Source: Pseudoduganella ginsengisoli
GTDB lineage: Bacteria; Pseudomonadota; Gammaproteobacteria; Burkholderiales; Burkholderiaceae_D
DNA length: 64,000 bases
Assembly: GCF_009720865.1 (NCBI RefSeq)
Contig: NZ_WNLA01000026.1
Coordinates: forward strand, 19,486-83,485
Reading direction: 5' to 3'
The notes under the pieces are model-generated. The model worked only from the letters and a program-made list of their open reading frames with translations. It was not told the origin of the DNA and did not search any database. A program made the position numbers and the translations under genes. Shown here one piece after another: positions 51,158-60,901 of the stretch (position 1 is the stretch's first letter; each line of letters starts with the position of its first letter).

Positions 51158-52489
51158 ATGGTGGAGTTGTTCAGTGTGGACCTGGTGTATCTGCCCCAGC
51201 AGGGTGGCAGTGTGATCAGTGAAGATGCATTGCTGTCGCTGTATTCTGTTCCAAACGTGCCGGGCCAGGCGCAGACGCTGGCAGAGGCCATCGAACACTG
51301 GTTCGGCATGACGTTGCTGCATGACCGCTTCGCGCACAGCCAGGGTCTCGATCCACAGTGCCTGCACGTGAAAGCGCAGCCGGGCGCGCCGTGGCGCATT
51401 ACCGTCGCTTACAGCGGCGACGCGGCCCGCAGCGATTGCAGTGAATATGGCAGCCGCTGCCAGACCGGCCTGTCCAGCCTGCTGACGCATGGCGCTTCCG
51501 CGTTCTTTGACACGATTCCGAAATTGCGTGAGCTGGGCATGTGGGATCCGCTGCCGCGCGCACCGAACGCCAAGCCATGGCGCCCCTTCCTCGGTATTGG
51601 CCTGCCGCTGGTGAACCAGAAGGCCGTGCAATTCTTCCACTATCCGCCGATCCGCCTGCTGGAAGGCACGCAGAATTACCTGGCCGACCCTGTGCCGACC
51701 CGCTGGGAACATTTATTGTGGGTCAATGGCGTGGAGCGCGACGGCGTGTCGCTGTATGAATCCGTGATCGATTGCGCGCCGATTGCCGCCGACGATGACC
51801 AGGGCAGCGGCCCGTTTGCGCACATTCCGCCCACCGTGCCGTATTTTTCGCAATACCAGGCCGACCAGCTGCGCGCGCTGCTGGAACGGGGGCGCAGCGA
51901 ATTCGGCGTGACGCCGCCCGTGGTGGCGTATGGCGGCAAGGCCGTCCCGCAATTCAACAAGCTGTTTGGCACGAACTTGTCGACCGCGCAAAGCGCCGCC
52001 GTCACAGGCAACGTGATTCCCGGCCGCCGCACGGCCGTGCTGGGCACGGGCCACCCGTACAATTTTTACTATCAGGCGCAGCAAGCCCGCCACGATGATG
52101 ACCCGGCCCATTACTATGTCGGCAATGGCCATTTGACGCCGGAAGTGGCGGAACGCGGTTCGGCGGCGCGTGAAAAAGTCGTACGCATTGCCGTCGATGA
52201 CCTGGTGGCGGCGCGCTGGCAAATCCGCATGGCGGCGCAGCCCGATGCGGACCCGGTGGACATGCTCGACAAGTGCCGCGCCGATTGCGGACTCCAGCGC
52301 CAGGATGGGCAGGGCAGCCAGTGGGTGCTGCAGGCGGCCGGTCCGCTGCGCGACCTGGCGGAATACCTGACCGACTACCATGGTTCGCTGCTGTATCCGG
52401 ACTATGGCAGCAGCGATGCGCAAGCGGCGCTGCGCTACCAGTACCGCACGGAATGGCCTGAAATGCGCCATCCGTCGCCAGCCATTTAA
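51158..52489 (+). CDS. Unknown 443-aa protein, first gene of the signalling operon
   Basis: Starts MVELFSVDLVYLPQQGGSVISEDAL at 51158, with AAGGAGG 8 bp upstream. It is a mixed alpha/beta protein with no signal peptide or membrane helix. The stretch AVLGTGHPYNFYYQAQ and AHYYVGNGHLTPEVAERG are memorable but match no family I know. It is 26 bp before the condensation-like enzyme gene and shares its strand, so a joint biosynthetic step for a small signal is one idea, not more. Codon use is like the neighbours. Confidence 0.6.
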   Translation: MVELFSVDLVYLPQQGGSVISEDALLSLYSVPNVPGQAQTLAEAIEHWFGMTLLHDRFAHSQGLDPQCLHVKAQPGAPWRITVAYSGDAARSDCSEYGSRCQTGLSSLLTHGASAFFDTIPKLRELGMWDPLPRAPNAKPWRPFLGIGLPLVNQKAVQFFHYPPIRLLEGTQNYLADPVPTRWEHLLWVNGVERDGVSLYESVIDCAPIAADDDQGSGPFAHIPPTVPYFSQYQADQLRALLERGRSEFGVTPPVVAYGGKAVPQFNKLFGTNLSTAQSAAVTGNVIPGRRTAVLGTGHPYNFYYQAQQARHDDDPAHYYVGNGHLTPEVAERGSAAREKVVRIAVDDLVAARWQIRMAAQPDADPVDMLDKCRADCGLQRQDGQGSQWVLQAAGPLRDLAEYLTDYHGSLLYPDYGSSDAQAALRYQYRTEWPEMRHPSPAI

Positions 52490-52515
52490 AAAATAATGAT
52501 CCTAGGGAGAACAGC

Positions 52516-53859
52516 GTGAACACGGGTGCAATCAACCTCGAAAGCCTGATGAGCCGGGCCAACATTTTTTTCACCAGCGGCTACCGCCTGCGCGGTGAAT
52601 TGCACATCGGCTGGTTGCAGCAGAGTGTCGAACAAGTGGTGGCGTCGGTGGCCAAGTTTGGCCACGCGCTGGCGTATGAAGCGCAAAACCGCTACCAGTG
52701 GGTGCAGGCAGGCCCGATGGCGCCATGCTTCCACGTGACGGAGTGCGATGATTTGCAGGCCGGCTTTGAAGCGCTGTGCCGCGACAGCCTGGCGTTTCAC
52801 GGCGACGGCCGCCATTGCCCGATGACCGTTACCGTGCTGCGCCAGCGCGGCAATTCCCATGAATTCATCATTGCGCAAACGTGCGAGCACACGTACGTCG
52901 ATGCGCGCGGCGCGGAAGCCGTGTTCAACCTGGTGGCCGACCATTACAACGCGCTGTGCAACGGCGACGCCGCTGCGCAGGCCGCAGCGCTGGCTGCCGC
53001 GCGCCGCATGGAAACCATGCCCGGCAAGGACATGGGCGCGCTGCTGGGCAGCGAGCGCCATGACCGTGAAGCCAACCTGGCCGTGCTGGGCAAGTACCCG
53101 CTGGCCGATGAAGGCCGCTTCGTGATCCAGCTGCATGAATTGCCGCCGCTGCTGGAACAATACCGCAGCGAGCGCCACACGCCGCTGGTGGGCTTCCATG
53201 ACATCAGTGAGCGGCTGGCCGAATGCCGCGCCCAGTATCCGGAAGTCACGCAAAACAGCGTGATTTGCGCCGTGCTGGCCAAGGCCACCCACGACCTGGG
53301 CGTGCAGCGCCGCCAGGTCAAGCCGGGCCATACGGTCAGCTTCAAGATGCTGTCGGATTTGCTGGAACCGGCGCTGCGCGAGCGCTATTGCGGCAATTAC
53401 ATTGCCTTCGTGCCGGTCAGCGTCGATGGCAGCCTGCCATTGCCGGAAATGGCCAAGGCCGTGCATGACCGCATCCGCGACTTCAAGGAAACCCGCCAGG
53501 ACGTGACGATCTTCCAGCTGACGGAAGAAGCCGTCGATGCTGGTGTCGTCGGCGAAGCAACCGATTCGCTGTCGTTCGTCGTCACCAACTGGAACAATTA
53601 CCGCTACCTGAGCGGAAAGGAATACCTGCAGGGCTGCCAGTCCGTGCGGCACCAGAGCGGCGTCAATATTTCGCCGCGCGATACGCTGGGCGCGGGCCTG
53701 GTCAACCGTCCCGTGATGGTGGTGAACATGTCGGCGCCGGGCGAAGCGTGCATTTCCTTCTTCCCGTCGCTGCGCGCGCAGCAGGAAAACCGCGAACTGG
53801 CGGGACACATCGAAGCGCTGTTCGGCAGTGCATCGGCATTGGCTGCGCAGGCGGCATAA
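52516..53859 (+). CDS. Condensation/acyltransferase-like protein (HxxxD)
   Basis: A 447-residue protein starting with GTG at 52516, with AGGGAGA 5 bp upstream. Its layout and length fit the CoA-dependent acyltransferase/condensation fold: CEHTYVDARGAEAVF (residues 119-130) holds HxxxD, the catalytic motif, though with EH instead of HH and DA instead of DG. A later SFKMLSDLLEPALRERYCGNYIAFVPVSV resembles the channel motifs. It would acylate or condense a small molecule. Next gene is the giant sensor, 43 bp away, so an enzyme-plus-sensor operon is suggested. Confidence 0.65.
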   Translation: MNTGAINLESLMSRANIFFTSGYRLRGELHIGWLQQSVEQVVASVAKFGHALAYEAQNRYQWVQAGPMAPCFHVTECDDLQAGFEALCRDSLAFHGDGRHCPMTVTVLRQRGNSHEFIIAQTCEHTYVDARGAEAVFNLVADHYNALCNGDAAAQAAALAAARRMETMPGKDMGALLGSERHDREANLAVLGKYPLADEGRFVIQLHELPPLLEQYRSERHTPLVGFHDISERLAECRAQYPEVTQNSVICAVLAKATHDLGVQRRQVKPGHTVSFKMLSDLLEPALRERYCGNYIAFVPVSVDGSLPLPEMAKAVHDRIRDFKETRQDVTIFQLTEEAVDAGVVGEATDSLSFVVTNWNNYRYLSGKEYLQGCQSVRHQSGVNISPRDTLGAGLVNRPVMVVNMSAPGEACISFFPSLRAQQENRELAGHIEALFGSASALAAQAA

Positions 53860-53902
53860 GCCGCGGGCGCGGCGTTTCAGGCAGGCTTATTGCAGATTAT
53901 TT

Positions 53903-56900
53903 ATGCAAATTAATTCGCAGTTCACGCTGTTCGAAGAGTTGTACGGTTCCGCCAGCACGCGTATCTGGCGCGCGGCCGCCGTGGCCGATGGCCGCCCCGT
54001 CGTGCTGAAGATCTTGTCGGAAGACGAAGCGTCGCACCAGCCGCACTATGCGCAATTCCAGCGCGAGTTCCAGCTCATGCGCACGCTGCATGACGTGGAT
54101 GGCGTGAACCGCGCCTATGCGCTGGAAAACGTCAATGACGCATTGATGATCGTCAGTGAAGACATAGGCGGGCGCTCGCTGGCGCAATTGCTGGAAGGCG
54201 GCCCGCTGGCGCTGGCTGCCGGCTTGCCGCTGGCGATCCGGCTGGCGGATATCCTGGCGGGCGTGCATGCGAAAGGCATCATCCATAAAGACTTGACGCC
54301 CGCGAACATCGTATGGAACCGCGCCACCGGCGCGCTACGGCTGATCGACTTTGGCATCGCGTCGCAGCTGGACCATGAGCGCAGCGGGTTCCAGAGCGTG
54401 CATGAACTGGAAGGCACGCTGCATTACGTATCGCCGGAACAGACGGGCCGCGTCAACCGCGGCATGGACAGCCGGTCCGACCTGTATTCGCTGGGCGTGA
54501 CGCTGTACCACCTGTTCACCGGCATGCTGCCATTCGCAGGGCGCGCCGGCATTGAACTGGTGCACGCGCATATCGCGCTGACGCCCAAAGCCCCCCACCA
54601 GTGCAATCCCGCCGTGCCGCAGCCGCTGTCCGACATCATCATGCGGCTGATGGCGAAAAACGCCGATGACCGTTACCAGAGCGCGGCCGGCCTGGCGCAC
54701 GATTTGCGCCTGTGTTCTGAAGCGCTGGCCGATGCAACCGCGTCGGCCATGCCGGTGCAGGGCTTCACGCTGGGCGCCCATGATGCGCTGGGCAGCTTCC
54801 GCATCCCCGGCAAGCTGTATGGCCGCGAGCGCGAAGTGGAAGCCATCGTGGCGGCTTTTGAGCGGGCGGCCAGCGGACCGGCGGAACTGTTGCTGGTCGG
54901 CGGCTTTGCCGGCAGCGGCAAGACTGCGCTGGTACATGAAGTCCACCAGCCGCTGACGCAGCGCCACGGCGGCTATATCGAGGGCAAGTTCGACCAATAC
55001 CAGCGCGATGTGCCGTTTTACGCGTGGCGCATGGCGTTCGAAGGTTTTTGCCACCAGTTGCTGAAGGAAGACGAAGCGGTGCTGGGCCGCTGGCGCGAAC
55101 GCATCTTGCGCGCCGTGGACGGGCAGGGCAAAGTGCTGGCCGAAGTCATTCCATCGATTGAACTGGTGATCGGCGCGCAGCCGGACGTGATTCCGCTGTC
55201 CGGCAGCCAGGCGCTGAACCGCCTGCACTATGTGTTTGGCGCTTTCCTGCTGGCCGTGTGCCGCGCCGAGCATCCGCTTGCCGTGTTTATCGATGACTGG
55301 CAATGGGCCGACGCGGGTTCGCTGTCGCTGCTGGAAGCCGTGATGGCGCAGCCGCGGCTGGAATCGCTGCTGCTCATTTGCGCCTACCGCGATAACGAAA
55401 CGCCGCCATCGCACCCGTTTTCGCAAGCCGTGGCGCGGCTGCGCGCCGTGTCGGCGCCGGTCAATATGCTGGAAGTACAGGCGCTGGCGATTGAAGACGT
55501 ACAGCAAATGGTGTCTGACACCTTGGCCGGTTCGCCCGGCTGCGACGCGCTGGCGCAACTGTTGTACGGCAAAACCCACGGCAATGCCTTCTTCCTGCGC
55601 CAGCTGCTGGCCGAGCTGCATGGCAGCGGCGCGCTGCGCTACGACCTGGTTCAGCGCCAGTGGCACTGGCACGATGAAAACATCGCCGCGCTGGCGATTG
55701 CCGATAACGTCGTCAGCCTGATGAGCGCAAAAATCGCGCGCCAGCCCGGCCCCGTGCGCCAGGCATTGCTGTATGCATCGTGCATCGGCGACCGCTTTGA
55801 ACTGGCGACGCTGGCGGCATTGCTGGGGCAGCCGCCGCATGAAGTGGCGGCCGAACTGGAAACCGCGCTGCAAGCAGGGATCCTGGCGCCAGTGGGGGTC
55901 AAATACCGCACGGCGCGCCAGCCGGGCCATACGGATGGCGTGCATTACCAGTTCATCCATGACCGCGTGCGGCAAGCCGCGCACGGCATGCTGGGCGAAG
56001 ACACCAGGGCGCGCCTGCACCATTCGATTGCGCGCCAGTGGCTCGACAGCTGGGATGACAGCTTGCGCCGCGCGCGCATCTTCGATATCGCCAACCAGTT
56101 CAATGCGGGCCGCGCGCTGGCGCAAGATGCGCGCGAGCGCGGCGAACTGGCCGAAGTCAACCTGGAAGCAGGCAAACGGGCCCGCGCTGCGGCAGCGTAT
56201 TCGTCGGCGCAGGCGTACTTCACGCTGGCGATTGAATCCGGTCCGGCGGCCATCTGGGAACAGCAGCCGTCGCTGGCGATGGAACTGTACCTGGCGGCGG
56301 CGGAAACCGCGTTCCTGGCCAAGGATTACCCTGCCATGGACCAGTGGGTCGACGAATTCCTCGCGCGCCGCACGGACCCGGTGGAACGGGCGCAGGCGCT
56401 GAAAATCCAGGTGCAGGCGTGCGTCGCGCAAAACCGCCTGTCCGATGCGGTCGACGTGGCGCTGCATGCACTGTCCATCCTCGGCATGCCGCTGCAGCGC
56501 ACGCCGCGCCAGCTGCGCGTATTGTGCCAGGTGATGGCTACCAAGCTGGCGTTGCGCAACCGCTCCATTGAACAGTTGCAGGCATTGCCGGCCATGACGG
56601 ATCCGTCGATGCTGGCCGTGATGGATTTGCTGGGGCTGATTTTGCCGCCCGCGTACTGGATTTCCGAAGGCTTGCTGGCGCTGGTCGTGTGCAAGATGGT
56701 GGCGGTGTCGCTGTCGCATGGCCACTCGCCGAACGCCGGCTATGGCTTCGCGTGGTGGGGAATTACCGAATGCGCGCTGCTGGGCAACATCGAGCTGGGC
56801 GTGAAGTTTGGCGAATTCGCCAATGACCTGGCGCGCCGCCACAATCTGAATCTGCAGCAGCCGCTGTTCTTCGCCGCGTGGATTATCCATAAGTTCCGCC

Positions 56901-59900
56901 ACCCGCTGCGCACCACCATCCCCATGTTTGAAGAAACCTATGCGCTGTCGCTGCAAAAGGGTGACTTCGAATATGCGTCGTATGCGCGCAATAACCACAT
57001 GCAGGCGCTGTTCCACACGGCGTGCCCGCTGCCGGATTTGCTGTCGCGGATGGAACAGGCGCATGCCGACTTGCAGCGCTTCCAGGTGGGGTCGTCGCTG
57101 TACTGGCATGCGATCTGGTGGCAGGCGGCGCACAATTTCGTCGAACCTGGCGATGCGCCGTCGCTGCTCAATGGCGAAGCGTACCGCGAGTCGGAATTGC
57201 TGCCGCAGCACCAGAAAGCCAACGACGCCAGTTCGCTGTTCCTGCTGTACAGCGCCAAGCTGATGCTGGCGATCCATTTCAACGAGAGCACCAATGCGCT
57301 GTCCTTTGCACGCAGCGCGCGCCAATACCTGAAAGCCGGCGTCGGCATGCACGCATTCGTGCTGCACCATTTCCACGAATCGCTGGCGCTGCTGTTGCAC
57401 AGCACGGCCGCAGATTGGGCGGCGCGCCGCCGCGTGCTGCGGGTGGTCGACGGCAACCAGGCAAAACTGAAATTGTGGGCGCATCACGCGCCGGATAACT
57501 ACCGTTACCACTGGCTGCTGTGCGAAGCGCTGCGCATGAAGTTCAAGGGCAAGCTTGATGCGGCGTGGCAATTGCTGGACGAAGCGATTGACTGCGCGCG
57601 GTCGCAGGGCCAGCTGCATGAAGAAGCGCTGGCCTGCGAAATCGCGGCGCGCGCCTTTATGGCGCAGCAGCGGGAACGGCTGGCCGGCCATTATTTGCGC
57701 CAGGCGTTGCTGATGTACGAGCGCTGGGGCGCGGAAGCCAAGATATTGCAATTGTCCGGCGAATTCGCCGGCCTGCTGGCCACGTCGACCTTGCATGGCG
57801 AGCACACGCTGCAGGCGGGCGGGCGCACCATCACCTTGCGCGGCGGCCGCACCATCGGCACCGGTGCGATGGCGCAAAATGCGTTCGACATGCAGGCCGT
57901 GACGTCGGCGTCGCAGGCGATTTCCAAGGAAATCCGCATTGCCGACATGGTGCGCACCTTGCTGACCATCGTGGTTGAACACTCGGGAGCGCAAAAGGCG
58001 CTGCTGATGCTGCGCCAGGGCGAATCGTGGCGTGTGGTGGCCAATGCTGAAGCGGGCAGCGATTTGGGCGGCGAATCCGGCATCGAAGTGGGCACGTGCG
58101 ACGTGCTGCTCGACAGCGGCGCACAAGCCATGCTGCCGGTATCGCTGGCGCAGTACGTGCGCCGCACCATGCGTCCGCAAGTGCTGCAAGACGCGCGCCA
58201 GCAATCGATCTTCTCGGGCGACCCGTATCTGCAAAGGGCGCGTCCGCGCTCGCTGCTGTGCGAACCAATCGCGCACCAGGGCAGCCTGCTGGGCATGCTG
58301 TACCTGGAAAATACCTTGACCGTGGGCGCATTCCCGGAAGAGCGGCTGGAACTGTTGCGGGTATTGGCCGCGCAGGCTGCGATTTCGCTGGAAAATGCGC
58401 GCCTGTATGCGGATATGGAAGCGCGCGTGCGGGCCCGCACCCGTGAACTGGCGGAATCGCTGGAAACCGTGCGCGTCACGGGTGAACAGGTGGCGGCGCT
58501 GCTCGATAATGCAGGCCAGGGCTTCCTGTCCTTTGGCGCGAACATGGTGGTGGCGCCGCAGTACAGCCGCGCGTGTGAAACCATGCTGGGCCAACCGCCG
58601 GCCGGCCGCCACGCGGGCAGCCTGCTGTTCCCGTCCGACCCGCACAGCGCCGACCTGCTGGCCGACGCCACCGCGCGCGTGCTGGCCACCGACGATCCCG
58701 ACCGGCGCGAAGTCATGCTGTCGCTGCTGCCATCGGAATGGACACGCGAAGGGCGCCAGTTGTCGGCCGCGTATGCGGTGCTCAATACGGGCCGCCTGAT
58801 GGTGACCTTGACGGACGTGACGGAAGAGCGCCGCCTGGCCGAGCAAGTGGCGCAAGAACATGGCCGCCTGAAAATGGTGCACGCGGCCGTGGCGGAGAGC
58901 GCGGAATTCCTCGACAGCGTGGCCGCGTTCCGCCAGTTCGCGCGCGACGAATTGCCGCAATTGCTGGCCATGCCGCTGCCGCCGCAAGCGCTGCTGGAGC
59001 GCGTCTACCGCGAAGTGCACACGTACAAAGGCGTACTGGGCCAGTTCTGTTTCCAGCATGCGCCGCAAACGCTGCATATCGTGGAAAGCGGACTGGAAGC
59101 GCTGAAAGAGCAGGGCGATGCGCTGACGTTGCGGGGATTGGCCGATTATGTGGGCTCGCTGGCGCTGGACCAGGCGGTGGCGGCGGACTTGGCGGCGCTG
59201 GAAAGCGTGCTGGGGCCGGCCTTCCTGTCCGGCGGCAAGCGCTTGTCCGTGACGGACGAGCAGGCGCGCCAGATGGAGTCGCTGGTGATGCGGCTGCTGC
59301 GGGGCGAACAAGTCGACATGGCGGAAGCGGGCAAGCGCAAATTGCTGATGATTGGCAACCTGCACAAGGTGGCCGTGCGCGATGCGCTGTCCAGCCATGA
59401 CCGCACGATGGCTGCCGTGGCGGCGCGCCAGCGCAAATTGCTGGCGCCGCTGCGCTTTGCCGATACGGAATCTGTATGGCTCGATCCGGCCGTGTGCCGG
59501 CCCTTCCTGCGCTCGCTGGCGCACGTGTTCCGCAACGCCGTGGCGCACGGAATCGAAGCGCCGCAGCAGCGCCGCGCGGCGGGCAAGCCGGATGCGGGAC
59601 AAATCACGTGCACCATCGTGCGCAGCGATGACTGGCTGACCTTGGAAATCGCCGACGATGGCGCAGGAATCGACTGCGCCGCGCTGCGCGGCAAGGCGCG
59701 CGAGCGGGGCTTGTATGACGATGTACAACTCGATGCAATGGGGGAAACAGGATTGCTGGAACTGGTATTTGCCGATGGGGTCAGCACTGCAGCGCGCGCT
59801 GACCAGTTTTCCGGGCGCGGCGTCGGCCTGGCGGCGGTGCGGGCGGAAACTGTGAAGCTGGGCGGCAAGGTGACGGTGGCCAGTACGCGGGGGCAGGGGA

Positions 59901-59965
59901 CGCGCTTTACGTTCCGCCTGCCGCTGGCTGCGCTGGCGGCCACGGTGGAAAGCGAGGTGCTGTAA
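53903..59965 (+). CDS. Giant sensor: protein kinase, AAA ATPase, GAF, HPt and CheA-like ATPase
   Basis: A 2020-residue protein starting MQINSQFTLFEELYGSAS at 53903. Order of parts: Ser/Thr kinase (1-275) with K36, HKDLTPAN (D130, N135) and DFG (149-151); AAA ATPase (300-620) with Walker A GFAGSGKT (334-341) and FIDDWQWADAG; a long helical TPR-like region (about 640-1300); GAF (about 1335-1500); coiled-coil and PAS-like region; HPt-type helix with H1706 in EVHTYKG; and a CheA-type HATPase (about 1870-2015) with HVFRNAVAHGIEAPQQRRAAGKP and GRGVGLAAVR. Related trifunctional kinases end in an ordinary histidine kinase, so the HPt/CheA-like ending is unusual. Cytoplasmic; no membrane helix seen. 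Confidence 0.85.
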   Translation: MQINSQFTLFEELYGSASTRIWRAAAVADGRPVVLKILSEDEASHQPHYAQFQREFQLMRTLHDVDGVNRAYALENVNDALMIVSEDIGGRSLAQLLEGGPLALAAGLPLAIRLADILAGVHAKGIIHKDLTPANIVWNRATGALRLIDFGIASQLDHERSGFQSVHELEGTLHYVSPEQTGRVNRGMDSRSDLYSLGVTLYHLFTGMLPFAGRAGIELVHAHIALTPKAPHQCNPAVPQPLSDIIMRLMAKNADDRYQSAAGLAHDLRLCSEALADATASAMPVQGFTLGAHDALGSFRIPGKLYGREREVEAIVAAFERAASGPAELLLVGGFAGSGKTALVHEVHQPLTQRHGGYIEGKFDQYQRDVPFYAWRMAFEGFCHQLLKEDEAVLGRWRERILRAVDGQGKVLAEVIPSIELVIGAQPDVIPLSGSQALNRLHYVFGAFLLAVCRAEHPLAVFIDDWQWADAGSLSLLEAVMAQPRLESLLLICAYRDNETPPSHPFSQAVARLRAVSAPVNMLEVQALAIEDVQQMVSDTLAGSPGCDALAQLLYGKTHGNAFFLRQLLAELHGSGALRYDLVQRQWHWHDENIAALAIADNVVSLMSAKIARQPGPVRQALLYASCIGDRFELATLAALLGQPPHEVAAELETALQAGILAPVGVKYRTARQPGHTDGVHYQFIHDRVRQAAHGMLGEDTRARLHHSIARQWLDSWDDSLRRARIFDIANQFNAGRALAQDARERGELAEVNLEAGKRARAAAAYSSAQAYFTLAIESGPAAIWEQQPSLAMELYLAAAETAFLAKDYPAMDQWVDEFLARRTDPVERAQALKIQVQACVAQNRLSDAVDVALHALSILGMPLQRTPRQLRVLCQVMATKLALRNRSIEQLQALPAMTDPSMLAVMDLLGLILPPAYWISEGLLALVVCKMVAVSLSHGHSPNAGYGFAWWGITECALLGNIELGVKFGEFANDLARRHNLNLQQPLFFAAWIIHKFRHPLRTTIPMFEETYALSLQKGDFEYASYARNNHMQALFHTACPLPDLLSRMEQAHADLQRFQVGSSLYWHAIWWQAAHNFVEPGDAPSLLNGEAYRESELLPQHQKANDASSLFLLYSAKLMLAIHFNESTNALSFARSARQYLKAGVGMHAFVLHHFHESLALLLHSTAADWAARRRVLRVVDGNQAKLKLWAHHAPDNYRYHWLLCEALRMKFKGKLDAAWQLLDEAIDCARSQGQLHEEALACEIAARAFMAQQRERLAGHYLRQALLMYERWGAEAKILQLSGEFAGLLATSTLHGEHTLQAGGRTITLRGGRTIGTGAMAQNAFDMQAVTSASQAISKEIRIADMVRTLLTIVVEHSGAQKALLMLRQGESWRVVANAEAGSDLGGESGIEVGTCDVLLDSGAQAMLPVSLAQYVRRTMRPQVLQDARQQSIFSGDPYLQRARPRSLLCEPIAHQGSLLGMLYLENTLTVGAFPEERLELLRVLAAQAAISLENARLYADMEARVRARTRELAESLETVRVTGEQVAALLDNAGQGFLSFGANMVVAPQYSRACETMLGQPPAGRHAGSLLFPSDPHSADLLADATARVLATDDPDRREVMLSLLPSEWTREGRQLSAAYAVLNTGRLMVTLTDVTEERRLAEQVAQEHGRLKMVHAAVAESAEFLDSVAAFRQFARDELPQLLAMPLPPQALLERVYREVHTYKGVLGQFCFQHAPQTLHIVESGLEALKEQGDALTLRGLADYVGSLALDQAVAADLAALESVLGPAFLSGGKRLSVTDEQARQMESLVMRLLRGEQVDMAEAGKRKLLMIGNLHKVAVRDALSSHDRTMAAVAARQRKLLAPLRFADTESVWLDPAVCRPFLRSLAHVFRNAVAHGIEAPQQRRAAGKPDAGQITCTIVRSDDWLTLEIADDGAGIDCAALRGKARERGLYDDVQLDAMGETGLLELVFADGVSTAARADQFSGRGVGLAAVRAETVKLGGKVTVASTRGQGTRFTFRLPLAALAATVESEVL

Positions 59966-60480
59966 TGGACGCTGAGATGATGGGACGCATGATGGCGTCC
60001 GCGCGCCAGCGCACCCGGCAATTCCTCAGCGAAGAATTACAACTGGAAGTGATCGGGCATAGCCAGTCGATGGGCAATGTCGATGTGCTGGCGCTGCGGG
60101 ACACCACAGTGGTCGTGGGGATCGGCGGCGCCGTCAATGTGCTGATTGCGTTTGGTTTTCAGCCGGAACTGCTCGATGTGTTGTTTTCCCGCTTCACTGC
60201 CGACATCACGGTTCCAGAAGCCCAGCAGCAGCGCTACCGCATGGCGTCGGCGACAGAAATAGCCAATATCATTGCCGGCCACTGCACCGATGATTTACCC
60301 CAGGTGGGAGCGGCGCTCCCGCTGTCGGCGCCCGTTGTCTTGGACGAAGTGCGTGATATCCTTCGTCCCCGCGAAGCGCAATTTGCCAGCATGTCACTGC
60401 GCACGCAAGCCGGCAGTATGGAAATCAGCTTTATTGGCCCGGCGGCATTGTTCGACCAACAGTTGAACTATGTAGATTAA
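59965..60480 (+). CDS. CheX-like protein, 171 aa
   Basis: Begins at the overlap TAATG with the giant sensor (ATG at 59965). The 171-residue body (ARQRTRQFLSEELQLEVIGHS, SATEIANIIAGHC, SMSLRTQAGSMEISFIGPAALFDQQL) resembles CheC/CheX-type phosphatase-like proteins. It is followed 30 bp later by a CheY-like receiver, so it may dephosphorylate that receiver. Catalytic residues are not certain. Confidence 0.7.
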   Translation: MDAEMMGRMMASARQRTRQFLSEELQLEVIGHSQSMGNVDVLALRDTTVVVGIGGAVNVLIAFGFQPELLDVLFSRFTADITVPEAQQQRYRMASATEIANIIAGHCTDDLPQVGAALPLSAPVVLDEVRDILRPREAQFASMSLRTQAGSMEISFIGPAALFDQQLNYVD

Positions 60481-60510
60481 AATATGCAAGTAAAGTTTCA
60501 AGGATGAAAT

Positions 60511-60885
60511 ATGGCGGCACTGAATGCACTGGTTGTAGATGATTCAATCATTACTACAGACAAACTTGTTAATATGTTAACCGAGCTGGGCCACAATGTA
60601 TTGCAAGTGGCCGGCACCGGGCAAGAAGCGCTGGCAGCGTACCGTCAGTTGCAGCCGGATTTCGTCACGATGGATATTACGATGCCGGATATGGATGGCG
60701 TGCAGGCAACGCGCCTGATTGTGGAAGAGTTTCCGCATGCCAATATCATCATGGCAACCTCGCACGGCCAGGAAAAAATGGTCCTGGCGGCGATCGATGC
60801 CGGCGCCCGTGGTTACATCCTGAAGCCGATCCGCAAGGAAAAGCTGCAGGAATCCATCGCCAAAGTAATGCGTCCGCGCGCCTGA
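60511..60885 (+). CDS. CheY-like single receiver protein
   Basis: A 124-residue receiver domain with acidic pair DD (10-11), phospho-acceptor D55 in VTMDITMPDMDG, ATSHG and YILKPIRKEK. No output domain. As the only receiver of the operon it is the likely target of the HPt/CheA-like part of the giant sensor. The gene ends 16 bp before the GGDEF gene. Confidence 0.93.
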   Translation: MAALNALVVDDSIITTDKLVNMLTELGHNVLQVAGTGQEALAAYRQLQPDFVTMDITMPDMDGVQATRLIVEEFPHANIIMATSHGQEKMVLAAIDAGARGYILKPIRKEKLQESIAKVMRPRA

Positions 60886-60901
60886 TAACTGTTTTTTTGT
60901 G

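Noticed and set aside
54335..59728. A 1797-codon open frame on the reverse strand opposite the giant sensor gene
   Set aside because: It is antisense to a gene with recognisable domains throughout, reads as Arg/Gln/His-rich low-information sequence, and arises because high-GC codon use leaves the opposite frame open.
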